Positions 24,203 through 34,169 of a stretch of 64,000 nucleotides of DNA are shown here, one piece after another. Source of the stretch: CAWKGV01 sp963849305. GTDB taxonomy: Bacteria > Pseudomonadota > Alphaproteobacteria > Acetobacterales > Acetobacteraceae. The notes below the pieces were generated by a model, which saw nothing but the letters and a program-made list of their open reading frames with translations, was not told the DNA's origin and made no database searches. The DNA is taken from positions 372,001 through 436,000 of the forward strand of contig CAWKGV010000002.1 in the NCBI GenBank assembly GCA_963849305.1, read 5' to 3'. Numbering within the stretch: the first letter of the stretch is position 1; every line of letters starts with the position of its first letter. Made by a program: the position numbers and the translations under genes.

Positions 24203-25587
24203 GCTTGGGTCAGCTCCTTTGCCAATGATCCCGATAAGGAGTTGGGGAGGGCGGCGTCAATTCGCACCAGGGCCTCGGCGCCAATGAGGTCTGCCGACCC
24301 AGTTAGATGCACGGGTTGCAGGTAAGGCGAGCGGCCGGCGACCTGACCGGGGTGGCGGCCGGGACCGGTAAACAGCACCGGCAGCGACCGTCCGACGCAC
24401 GCTTGGTTGAAGCGCGCCTGGGCGCTGCGCAGAACCGCCTGGAGTGCCTGCAAGCGGCGGTCCTTCTCTGCCTCGGGCACCTGGCCGGAGACGGATGCGG
24501 CCGGCGTGCCGGGCCGGGGCGAATACTTGAAGCTGAACGCCTGGGCGAACCCAACTTGGTGCGCCAGCTGCATCGTCGCCTCGAAATCCGTCTCGGTCTC
24601 GCCGGGGTGGCCGACGATGAAATCCGACGACAGTGCGATATCGGGGCGCATCGCCCGCAGCCGGTCGATGATGCGTCGGTAATCGGTGGCTCGATGCCCG
24701 CGGTTCATGGCCGCGAGCACCCGATCGGAACCCGACTGGATGGGCAGGTGCAGGAACGGCATGAGGCTTGGCACGTCGCGATGCGCCGTGATCAGCTCCT
24801 CGTCCATGTCTCGCGGGTGCGAGGTCGCATAGCGCAGCCGCCAAAGCCCAGGTATCTCGGCCAGAGCGCGGATCAGCCGGGCCAGGTTCCATGGGCCGCC
24901 ATCCGAACCATTACCGTGCCACGCATTGACGTTCTGCCCCAGGAGCGTGATCTCACGCGCGCCCTGGCGAACAAGATGGGTTGCCTCGGCGATCACGGCA
25001 GCCGCGGGGCGGCTCTGCTCGGCGCCGCGCGTGTAAGGCACCACGCAAAAGCTGCAAAACTTATCGCATCCCTCCTGGATGGCGAGGAACGCGGTCACGC
25101 CCTGCGGGGAGCCTGATTCAGGCAGGAAGTCGAACTTGTCCTCGGGCGGAAACGCGGTGTCGACCACCGTCCCGCCGGCGCGTGCGGCGCGCGCCACCAT
25201 CTCGGGCAGCCGGTGGTAGGTCTGCGGACCAAGCACGATGTCCACGAACGGCGCCCGGGCAAGGATCTCGGCGCCCTCCGCCTGGGCGACGCAGCCGGCG
25301 ACGGCGAGGATCATGCGCCCGCCCGCGCGTGCCTTCGCCTCCTGCAAGCGGCGCAGCCGGCCCAGCTCCGAAAACACCTTTTCAGCCGCCTTGTCGCGTA
25401 TGTGGCAGGTATTGAGCACTACCATGTCGGCGCCCTCGGGCGACGGCGAAGGCGCGTAGCCGACCGGTGCCAGGACGTCCGCCATCCTGGCGCTGTCATA
25501 CACGTTCATCTGGCAGCCCCAGGTGATGACGTGCAGCCGCTTACGTTCGATCTTTCCTTCGACGGGTCTTGGCGCCGTGTCGCTCAT
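24199..25587 (-). CDS. miaB: tRNA-2-methylthio-N6-dimethylallyladenosine synthase MiaB
   Basis: Radical-SAM methylthiotransferase that adds the 2-methylthio group to i6A37 of tRNAs reading UNN codons. Predicted 462 residues. The N-terminal UPF0004 domain (VITWGCQMNVYDSARM) supplies three cluster cysteines, the radical-SAM motif CxxxCxxC is CDKFCSFC near residue 157, and a TRAM domain closes the protein. The frame opens six codons earlier; the ATG at 25587 is chosen because GGAG lies eight bases upstream. It overlaps phoH by four bases. Confidence 0.93.
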   Translation of the reverse strand: MSDTAPRPVEGKIERKRLHVITWGCQMNVYDSARMADVLAPVGYAPSPSPEGADMVVLNTCHIRDKAAEKVFSELGRLRRLQEAKARAGGRMILAVAGCVAQAEGAEILARAPFVDIVLGPQTYHRLPEMVARAARAGGTVVDTAFPPEDKFDFLPESGSPQGVTAFLAIQEGCDKFCSFCVVPYTRGAEQSRPAAAVIAEATHLVRQGAREITLLGQNVNAWHGNGSDGGPWNLARLIRALAEIPGLWRLRYATSHPRDMDEELITAHRDVPSLMPFLHLPIQSGSDRVLAAMNRGHRATDYRRIIDRLRAMRPDIALSSDFIVGHPGETETDFEATMQLAHQVGFAQAFSFKYSPRPGTPAASVSGQVPEAEKDRRLQALQAVLRSAQARFNQACVGRSLPVLFTGPGRHPGQVAGRSPYLQPVHLTGSADLIGAEALVRIDAALPNSLSGSLAKELTQA

Positions 25588-25746
25588 CGGCGAGGCTCCA
25601 CCCACCCACGCCCGGCCATCCCGGCCGTGGAAGCGGAACAGATCAGGGTTGGCGAGCCAGGGGTCAAGCGCGAGACGGTGACACCGATCACGAATGCGAT
25701 TTTGCCATCACCCGCCGGCTGCATGTCAACGGCGGGCTGATGCCGG

Positions 25747-26691
25747 TCATGCGTGGGCGGTCCCAGCGCCTTGCTCTAGACCTCGGGCCGGTTCTGCCCA
25801 ATCGATTGGCGTGGCCGGACGGTTCTGACGCAGCTTCGCCGCGCCGTCGGCCACCACCCGCCAGACCGCCTGGGACAGCGCCTTGCGGTCGGGGAACGCG
25901 GCCGGATCGAGCGGGGCGTGGAGTAGAACGCTGACCCGCAGGCCACGATGCTGAGCGAGCCGCCAGTAATGCGAAGCGATGTCCATATCGCCATACCAGG
26001 CGAATAGCGGCCTGGTCGCACGCCCGGCCGGCAGGCCGGACAAGCGGTCGTACACAACCGAGACCGGCTGCACGAGCGGCGGCTGCGCACCCTCGGTTAC
26101 CGCGAAGAAGGAACTGCGGAAGTCCATGACTCGCGAGCCGTCGGAGGTGGTTCCCTCGGGGAACAGGATCAGGTTGTCGCCGCTGGACAGCCGCGCGCGC
26201 ATCGCATCGCGCTCGCGCGCGGTAGCGCCGCGCTGGCGGCTGATGAAGACAGTGCGCCCGAGTCGCGCCACCGTGCCGATCAGCGGCCAGGCGCCGACCT
26301 CGCCCTTGGAGACGAAGCAGGCGGGCAGGATGCCGCCGAGCACCGGGACATCGACCCAGGATGAATGGTTCGAGACGAACACCACCGGCCGCCCGCCCGT
26401 GGCGAGGCTGCCGATCACCCGCACCCGCATCCCGAGCAGGCGGCAGAACGTCGCCCAGTAGGTGCGCGCGAACCACACCTTGCCTCGGCCCGGAAGCAGC
26501 AGAAAAGCGCCCTGGACGGCCATCGCGAACAGCGTCCAGATCAGGAGCAGCAGCAGGCGCCTGATCGCGCGGATTCGGCCAGCCAAGGAGCCCCGCCGGC
26601 GCGTCTGCCACCAAAGCTGATCCGACCCCTGGAGCGAAGGGGCGATCGGCCGATGGGGGGAGCGGCGGAGTCGTCGAGGGGCCTGGAGCAT
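25747..26691 (-). CDS. plsC: 1-Acyl-sn-glycerol-3-phosphate acyltransferase (PlsC-like)
   Basis: Membrane-bound acyltransferase of phospholipid synthesis, 314 residues. The catalytic HX4D motif is SNHSSWVDVPVLGG near residue 108 and the glycerol-phosphate binding motif is LFPEGTTSDGSR near residue 178. A hydrophobic segment (RLLLLLIWTLFAMAVQGAFLLLP) precedes the catalytic domain. It is the first gene of the leftward block; 159 bases separate it from miaB. tamA starts 97 bases away in the opposite direction. The first 30 residues are basic and poorly conserved, so a downstream start is possible. Confidence 0.88.
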   Translation of the reverse strand: MLQAPRRLRRSPHRPIAPSLQGSDQLWWQTRRRGSLAGRIRAIRRLLLLLIWTLFAMAVQGAFLLLPGRGKVWFARTYWATFCRLLGMRVRVIGSLATGGRPVVFVSNHSSWVDVPVLGGILPACFVSKGEVGAWPLIGTVARLGRTVFISRQRGATARERDAMRARLSSGDNLILFPEGTTSDGSRVMDFRSSFFAVTEGAQPPLVQPVSVVYDRLSGLPAGRATRPLFAWYGDMDIASHYWRLAQHRGLRVSVLLHAPLDPAAFPDRKALSQAVWRVVADGAAKLRQNRPATPIDWAEPARGLEQGAGTAHA

Positions 26692-26788
26692 GGGTTGTGA
26701 ATAGCTTTGGCATTTGTCGGAACAATGGCGTGTCCGTGACCGTTTGGCGGAGCTTTGCCGGGACCGGATTGGATTTAGTTTGTCAGGG

Positions 26789-28633
26789 ATGAACCGTGCC
26801 CTTCGCCTGACCCGCTACTGCCCCGCGTTGCTGATCGCGGCCGTTCTGGTGGCGCTCACCGGGCCAGGCCCTTGGGCCGCCGATCCGCAACCCTACACCG
26901 TCAGCATCGCCAAGACCCAGGATTCCGCGCTGAACAGTGCGCTGGAGGGTTCCTCCCAGCTCGCCGCGCTGCGCACCAAGGGCCCGGTTGGGCCGTTTGC
27001 CCTGGTTGCCAGGGCGCGAGCCGACGAGGAGCGGTTCCTGACCGCGCTGCATAGCTTCGGGTATTACAAAGGTCAGGCCCGCATCACAATCGACGGCCAC
27101 CCGGTCGGGCAATCTGGGCTGGTCGATCTTCTCCAGTCCGCGCCCGCCCCGCCGCCCGCCGCCGTGAAGGTGGCGATCGAGCAGGGCCCCTTGTTTCATT
27201 TCGGCCTCGTCAGATTGACGGGCACCTATCCGCCGGGCCTTGAGACGCAGCTTGACCTTGCGCCCGGAGCGCCGGCGGTCGCCGGTCAGGTGATCGCGGC
27301 GCGCGAGAAGCTGCTCGCCGCCTTGCGCGAGCAAGGCTACGCGCTGGCCAAGGTCGAGCTGCTGCCCGCCGTCCTCTATCTCAACCGGAACCTGGTCGAT
27401 GTGACTTTCCGGGTGGACAGCGGCCCTCGCGTCGCTATCGGGCCGATCACCTTCCAGGGCTTGGACGGCGTGAACGAGGATTTCGCCCACCGTATGCTCC
27501 CCGTGCGCGAGGGCCAGATGTTCAGCACCTCGGCGCTCAGTAAGGCGCGCGCCGAGCTTGGCAAAATGCCGATCTTCGCTTCCGTGCTGGTGGTGCCGGC
27601 TACCCAGCTCGACCCGATTGGCACGCTCCCGATCACCATTCGCACGACCGAGCGGCCGCTCCACGCGGTGGATTTTGGCGTCTCCTACTCGACCGATCTC
27701 GGCATCGGCCTGACCTCGGGCTGGCACGACAGGAACCTGTTCGGCAACGCCGAACAGCTCAACCTCACCGCCGCCTTCCAGGGTGGCGGGAATTCGGAAC
27801 TTCACCCCGGCTACCGGGTCAACGCGCAACTCATCAAGCCTGGTTTCCTCGATCCCAATCAATCGCTTGAGGCCAATGTGGGGGCGGTGAAGCAGAGCCT
27901 GATCGCCTACGACCAGGAGGCGCTGCTGCAATCGGTGGCGATCAACCGGACGCTCTCGCCGCATTGGTCGGGCAGCGCCGGAGTCTCCGCGGAGGAGGAA
28001 CGGATCACGCAGGAAGGCGTTTCCCGCCGCTACAATCTGCTCGGACTGCCGCTGAGGGTGAAATACGACAACACCGATAATCTGCTAAACCCGACCCACG
28101 GGATCCGTGCGGCCCTGCTGGTCACGCCGGAGCAGTCCTTGACCGCGCCGCAGGCCACGTTTGTCATTGCCCAACTCTCGGCGTCCACCTATCTGGACCT
28201 AAGCGGCAACGGCCGCAGCGTGCTCGCGTTGCGTGGCCTACTGGGCGAGGCATTCGGGGCGAGCCTGTTTAGCTTGCCGCCCGACCAGCGCTTTTATGCC
28301 GGCGGGAGCGGAACGTTGCGCGGCTACAAATATCAGTCGGTCGGCCCGCAGTTCCCGGACGGCACGCCCGAAGGAGGCACCCAGATCACGGCCGGCACGA
28401 TCGAGTTCCGTCAACGGGTGTTCCAGAGCTTCGGGTTTTCGCTGTTCACCGACGCTGCCGAGGTTACCGCGCCGGGGGCTAACCTGTCTGGCAAATATGG
28501 CGTTGGGGTGGGCGCGGGCGTGCTTTACTACACCTCGATCGGTCCGATCCGGCTCGAGGGTGCGGTGCCGGTGGTGAAGCTGCCGAACAGCGGCAACTTC
28601 GAGATCTATGTCGGCCTGGGGCAAGCATTCTGA
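26789..28633 (+). CDS. tamA: Autotransporter/translocation assembly outer-membrane protein TamA
   Basis: BamA-type outer-membrane protein, 614 residues from Met at 26789 (MNRALRLTRYCPALLIAA..., a signal peptide ending near GPWA). The N-terminal half contains POTRA-like domains (FRVDSGPRVAIGPITFQGLD, RMLPVREGQMFSTSALSKAR). The C-terminal half is the Omp85 surface-antigen beta-barrel with RFYAGGSGTLRGYKYQSVGP and a C-terminal aromatic residue. With TamB it forms a trans-envelope complex for outer-membrane protein or lipid transport. An in-frame start 25 codons upstream would bury the signal peptide. Its stop shares one base with the tamB start. Confidence 0.9.
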   Translation: MNRALRLTRYCPALLIAAVLVALTGPGPWAADPQPYTVSIAKTQDSALNSALEGSSQLAALRTKGPVGPFALVARARADEERFLTALHSFGYYKGQARITIDGHPVGQSGLVDLLQSAPAPPPAAVKVAIEQGPLFHFGLVRLTGTYPPGLETQLDLAPGAPAVAGQVIAAREKLLAALREQGYALAKVELLPAVLYLNRNLVDVTFRVDSGPRVAIGPITFQGLDGVNEDFAHRMLPVREGQMFSTSALSKARAELGKMPIFASVLVVPATQLDPIGTLPITIRTTERPLHAVDFGVSYSTDLGIGLTSGWHDRNLFGNAEQLNLTAAFQGGGNSELHPGYRVNAQLIKPGFLDPNQSLEANVGAVKQSLIAYDQEALLQSVAINRTLSPHWSGSAGVSAEEERITQEGVSRRYNLLGLPLRVKYDNTDNLLNPTHGIRAALLVTPEQSLTAPQATFVIAQLSASTYLDLSGNGRSVLALRGLLGEAFGASLFSLPPDQRFYAGGSGTLRGYKYQSVGPQFPDGTPEGGTQITAGTIEFRQRVFQSFGFSLFTDAAEVTAPGANLSGKYGVGVGAGVLYYTSIGPIRLEGAVPVVKLPNSGNFEIYVGLGQAF

Positions 28634-31600
28634 TGCCAGGTTGGGGGCGGCTCCGCACCGTGTTGCCAGCCGCGCTCCTCGTGCTCGCCCTCGCGCTGAT
28701 TCCGGTGAGGCCGGCCCGCGCGTCGTTGCTGGACCGATTGCTGCCTTGGGTCACGAACTCTGTCCACACCCAAGGTCTGTCGATCCACTGGGGCGGGATG
28801 ATCACCGCCGATAAGATCGAGTTGCTCGACGCGGCGGGCACATACGCGACCCTCGAGCACGTGAAGATCGTCTGGTCGCCGATGCGGCTGCTGCTGCATC
28901 GCGCGCTGGAGGTGGACTCGCTCACTTCCGACGGGGGCGAGCTTGCGCGGCTGCCGCACAGTTCATCCTCGGGCGGCGGTTCCGGCATGCCCAGCAAGAT
29001 GGACCTCAAGCACGTGGAACTGGAACGGCTCGCTATCGCCCCGGTGGTGACTGGGGTCGCCACCGCGCTCAACATCCAGGCTTCTGGTAGCCGGGACGGT
29101 GCGAGCATAGAGGAAGGCAAGCTCGCGGCCGAGCAGGTGAACGGCAAGGGCATTTACGCTCTGCGAGGGAAGAAGACCCCAGCCGGGATCGAGGCGCAGG
29201 CCGGCGCCAAGGAGCCGGCGGGCGGTCTGGTGGCCCAAGCGGCCGGGTTGCCTGATCTCGGTGCCATCCTGCTCGGGGCATCGATCTCCGGGCCGGAGCG
29301 GAACCTTACTACCGCATTGGTGCTCGCGGCGGGCCAATTGCGGGCCGATGCTGCCGGCGCGATCGATATGACCGGGCGCAGCCTGGCCCTGACCATCAAC
29401 GCCAGCGCGCCGGCGATGGCGCCACGCCCGGACGTCGCGTGGAAATCGGTGTCGGTCCAGGCGCATTTGCAGGGCCCATTCGCCGCGCCAGACCTGACCG
29501 GCACGCTTGGCGTCGATGCGCTCTCCGCTGCCGGCGCCACGGTTCGGCGGGTGGCGCTGGACCTCAACGGCAAGAACCGAAAGTACCAGCTTAGTGGCCA
29601 GTTCGATGGGGTCGCGGTGCCGGGCAAGAACCCGGACCTACTGGCCGCCGCACCGCTGACGCTGAGCGGCGAGGCCGATTTGCACGCGCCCGGCGAGCCG
29701 GTCCGCTTCACACTCCACCATCCGCTGCTGGAGGCGAACGGAAGCGGAGAACTCAAGAGCGAGCAGGGCCAGCTCCACCTTAGCTTGCCGGAACTCGCAC
29801 CGTTCGCCGCGGCGGCTGGGACGGACCTGCAAGGGCGGGCGGCGCTGTCCCTGACCGCTTCCCGACAGCAGGGCGCCGTGGCCTTCGGCGTGACCGGCGA
29901 TCTCGGTGTCACCAAGGGGCCGAGCCCTGCTCCGGCGTTGATTGGGGAGGCGGCCAAGATCGATATCGGCGGGCAGATCGCGGGCAGTACCGCTCACCTT
30001 GTCGAAGCTGGCGTTCGACGGGCAGGATGTGACGCTGTCCGCGCGCGGTTCAGTCTCGGCCGAGAAGCTGGATCTCAACTTCGCCGCGGGAGTCGCGCGC
30101 CTGGCTCCGGTCGATCCTCGCCTCGCCGGCTGGCTAAAGGCCCAGGGGCATGTTGTCGGTCCGACCAGCGAAGTCGCGCTCGCCACGCAGCTTACCGGGG
30201 ATGTGAACGCGGAGGGCCAATCCTCCGGCCCGTTCACCGCCGAGTTGCAGGCACAAGGCTTACCGCACGAACCTTCCGGCCGATTGACTGCGCGTGGCGC
30301 GCTACTTGGCTCCCCGATCGCATTGGCAATGGCCGGAGGGCGGGCGCCAGATGGGACGCTTCAGCTCACGATCCGGCAGGCGTCCTGGAAGAGCGCCCAG
30401 GCAAACGGGACCGTCTCGTTGCGAAAGGGCGGAACTTTGCCGCTTGGCCAGATCCGGCTCAGCATCGCCGATCTGGCGGATTTCGGGCCGCTGCTGGGCA
30501 AGCCGCTCACCGGCAGCATCAGCGCCGCCGTTGACGCCACCCCGCAGGAGGCTCGGTTCACGGCGCAGGCGACCGATGCCGGCCTGCCCGGTACCGGCGC
30601 GATCGGCAAGCTGGCGCTGCGAGCGACCGTTGGGAGCCTTACCAGCCGGCCGGTCGTAGACGCAGAACTGACCGCGAACGGGGTGCGCGCGGGCAAGATC
30701 GCGGGCTCGGCGCGCCTCGTCGCCAGCGGCCCCACCGATGCGCTTGCCCTGCGCCTCGCCGCCGATGTGGCGAACCTGGCCGGCAGCCCGGCAAAACTGA
30801 CCAGCCAGGGAGAACTGGATGCCACGTCGCGCGCGCTGACGCTTGCCAGCTTGCGCGCGAATTGGAAGCAGAAGGAGTTGCGCCTGCTCGAGCCGGTGCG
30901 GTTCGACGTCGCGTATGGCCTGGACATCCAGCACCTGCGCCTCGGGCTCGATCAAGCGGTGGTGCGGGTGAACGGACGCGTGACGCCGAGCCTCGATCTG
31001 ACGGCGAGCCTTCGCGATCTGCCCGCGAGCCTCGCCGCGCTGGTTTCGCCGAGTTTTGCCGCCACGGGCCTAATTTCGGCCGAGGCGCGGCTCAGCGGAA
31101 CCTTGTCCCAACCCGAAGGCGTGATCCGCGCCCAGGCATCGGGCCTGAAGCTTGACACACCGACCTATCGCGACTTGCCGCCGGCGTCGCTCACCGCCAC
31201 CGCCGATCTGCGAGGCACGGCGGCGCGGCTCGACGCGAGGCTCGCCGCCGGGTCATCGTACTTGACCGTGAGCGGGCGCGCGCCGTTCAGCACCACGGCG
31301 CCGCTCAACTTGCGCGCCGATGGTGCCGTCGACCTCGCTCTTGCAGACCCGCTGTTTGCCGCCCCGGGCGAGCGGGCGGCCGGCAGGATGACGCTGGCCG
31401 CCGCTGTCACCGGCACCGCGGCCAAGCCGGACGGCACGGTTCATGTTCAGGCATCCGATGTGCGAATGCTCAACGGCCCCGGCCAGGCACTCCCGCCGGC
31501 CAGGCTGACCGCGGTGGCGAATTTGCACGCCGGCAAGGCGCGGATCGATTCCAGGCTGGCCGCCGGTCCATCTCATCTCGCGGTCGCCGGCACCGCCGTG

Positions 31601-32926
31601 CTCGCCTCAGCTGGCGCTCTCGATTTGCGGACCACGGGTGCGATCGACCTGGCGATGCTTAATCCGCTGATCGCGGCCAATGGCGAGTCGGTCCATGGCA
31701 CGCTCGCGCTCGATGCCGGCGTGATCGGCACCACCGCCGCGCCGCGCCTGACCGGCGGAGCGACGCTCAGCGGCGCGGACGTGCGCGACTACGCCGAAGG
31801 CGTTCACCTGGGTTCGATTACCGCCCGGATCGAGGCTGCCGGCGACACGCTGCGGTTGGTTTCGTTCAGCGGCGTCGCGGGCCAGGGGACGATGACGGCG
31901 CACGGGACCGTCGGCTTACTCGCTCACGCCATTCCGGTGGACCTGGTCATCACCGCGCGGAACGCGACGCCGATCGCGGGCGATCTGGTGACCGCGCGGA
32001 TGAATGCCGATCTCGCCATCACCGGCGAGGCCGAGAACCGGCTGACGCTGGGCGGCGTGGTGAACGTGCGAGAGGCGGCGATCCAGGTTCCCGCCACCAT
32101 GCCGCCCTCGGTCGCGACCATCCCGGTACGCATCGCCGGCGCACCTCCGCCACCGCCGCCGAAGCCGTCCACGGTCGCGGTGGTGATCGCCATGAACCTG
32201 ACGATCGCCGCTCCGCAACAGATCTATGTGCGCGGGCGCGGGCTCAATGCCGAGCTGGGCGGCAGGATCCACATCACGGGTACGACCAAGAACATGCAAC
32301 CCAGCGGCGGCTTCAAGCTGATCCGCGGCACGTTCAACCTGGTCGGCAACACGCTCACCTTCGATTCGGGGAGCATCGACTTCAACGGCGGCAGCCTGAC
32401 AGATCCTGCGCTGCACCTCGTCGCCACCTCGGTCAGCAGCACCATGACAGCCAATCTGGTCGTCGGCGGGACTGCCCGCGATCCCACGATCACGCTGACC
32501 AGCACGCCGCCGCTGCCGCAGGATCAGATCCTGGCACAGTTGCTGTTCCATACCAATGCCGCGCTGAGCCCCTTCCAGCTTGCCTCGATCGCGGCCGGCC
32601 TGGCGGAGATCTCCGGCAAGGGCGGCGCTCTGACCAGCCCGCTGCAGGGTGTGCAGAACGCGCTCGGGCTCGATCAGCTCGGCATCGGCACGGGCCCGAA
32701 CGGCAACCCGACGCTGCAAGCGGGAACGCACCTAACCCGGCGCATCTATGTCGGCGCCCAGCAGGCGACCGGCGGCACCGGCGCTCAGGGCACGGTGCAG
32801 TTCGACATCACCAAAGGGCTCAAGCTGAATGCCACTGTCGGCTCCGGCGAGGCCACGACCGCCATCGGCTCCAGCGGGGAGAGCAGCGGCGCGAGCGTCG
32901 GGCTGACTTATCAGTTCCAATATTGA
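28633..32926 (+). CDS. tamB: Translocation and assembly module protein TamB (one frameshift)
   Basis: Large inner-membrane-anchored periplasmic protein partnering TamA. Two frames join: the first runs to about 29990 (GGQIAGST) and the second resumes one base later (PLTLSKLAFDGQDVTL). Skipping one base gives about 1430 residues, the normal TamB length. It has an N-terminal membrane anchor (LPAALLVLALALIPV), a long repetitive beta-helix-forming body and the C-terminal DUF490/TamB domain (QIYVRGRGLNAELGGRIHITG, LTSTPPLPQDQILAQLLF) ending in FQY. All domains on both sides look conserved, so the indel is either recent or a sequencing error. Confidence 0.85.
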
Positions 32927-33037
32927 GCCCCCGACTGTAGGCCCGCCCCATCTAATGGTCGGCGACGCATGTCCTCGGGCTGGCACCGCCGCCATCGGGA
33001 GTGACAATTCGATAGTCGCTGGGCAGCAGGGCAAGAG

Positions 33038-33079
33038 GAGAGCAGCGGCGCGAGCGGTGTGACGTACCGATTTCAGTGA
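33038..33079 (+). repeat. Decayed partial duplicate of the tamB 3' end
   Basis: GAGAGCAGCGGCGCGAGCGG continues to a stop, reading SSGASGVTYRFQ-stop. It closely mirrors the last 50 bases of tamB (32877-32926, SSGASVGLTYQFQY-stop) about 155 bases upstream. Confidence 0.6.
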
Positions 33080-33145
33080 TTAGCCGCTTGAGCAGCTCAT
33101 CCGGTCATGCCCGGGAAGGCGGGCACTTCTGCTCCAAGCGGCGGC

Positions 33146-34126
33146 TCAAGCCGAAGCCGCGATCTTCGCCTCGATCCGGTCCCAGATCGCACGCCCTAAC
33201 TGGACACCGTCGAAGCGGTCGATCTCCTGGATGCCGGTGGGAGAGGTCACGTTGATCTCGGTCAGCCAGTCGCCGATCACGTCGATCCCGACAAAGATCA
33301 TGCCCTGCTCGCGAAGGATCGGGCCGATCGCGGCGCAGATCTCCCGGTCCCGCGCGGTCAGTTTCGATTTCTCCGCCAGCGCGCCGATATGCATGTTCGC
33401 GCGCGCCTCGCCTTCCGCGGGAACGCGGTTGATCGCGCCCATCGGTTCGCCGTCCACCAGGATAATGCGCTTATCCCCGCGCCGCACCGCGGGCTCGTAG
33501 CGCTGGAACATCAACGGCTCGCGCGAGCGGGCGAAGTGCATCTCCACGAGCGCGCCCAGGTTCTCGTCGTCCGGCTTGATCCGGAACACGCCCGCGCCGC
33601 CGTTGCCGAACAGCGGTTTGACCACGATGTCCTGGTGCTCGGCGCGAAAGGCGCGGATCGCCTCCAAGTCCCAGGTGATCAGCGTCGGCGGCATCAGGTC
33701 GGGAAAGTGCGTGACCAGGATCTTCTCCGGTGCGTTGCGCACCGCCGCCGGGTCGTTGACCACCAGCGTGCCGGGCTGGATGTGTTCCAGCATATGGGTC
33801 GCGGTGATGTACGCCATGTCGAACGGCGGATCCTGGCGCATCAGCACCACGTCCATGCTGCCCAGGTCGAGCAGTGCCGGCTCGCCGAACCGGTAGTGCC
33901 GTCCTCGCACCCGCTGTACCGTGACGGGGCGGGCGCGCGCGAACAGGCGGTCCGACCACCGCGTGCCCGGGCGCGAGACCCCCTCGCGCAGCGACATGTG
34001 GCGCACCTCGTAGTGCCAAAGACCGTGCCCGCGGGCCTGTGCCTCCAGCATCAGCGCAAAGGTCGAGTCCGCGTCAATATTGATGCTCTCGATCGGGTCC
34101 ATCTGGACCGCGACTTTCAATCCCAT
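33146..34126 (-). CDS. gshB: Glutathione synthase
   Basis: ATP-grasp enzyme joining gamma-glutamylcysteine and glycine, 326 residues, cytoplasmic. Family motifs: MDPIESINIDADSTFALMLEA at the start, MRQDPPFDMAYITATHMLE near residue 98, the ATP-grasp region VVKPLFGNGGAGVFRI near 168 and the C-terminal EINVTSPTGIQEIDR. GGGAGAGG lies just upstream of the ATG at 34126. It lies 43 bases after an MFS gene on the same strand; the two may be co-transcribed. Confidence 0.95.
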   Translation of the reverse strand: MGLKVAVQMDPIESINIDADSTFALMLEAQARGHGLWHYEVRHMSLREGVSRPGTRWSDRLFARARPVTVQRVRGRHYRFGEPALLDLGSMDVVLMRQDPPFDMAYITATHMLEHIQPGTLVVNDPAAVRNAPEKILVTHFPDLMPPTLITWDLEAIRAFRAEHQDIVVKPLFGNGGAGVFRIKPDDENLGALVEMHFARSREPLMFQRYEPAVRRGDKRIILVDGEPMGAINRVPAEGEARANMHIGALAEKSKLTARDREICAAIGPILREQGMIFVGIDVIGDWLTEINVTSPTGIQEIDRFDGVQLGRAIWDRIEAKIAASA

Positions 34127-34169
34127 GTGGCCTCTCCCGCCGGCGCCGCCGGGCGCCGCCCGGCTGCTC

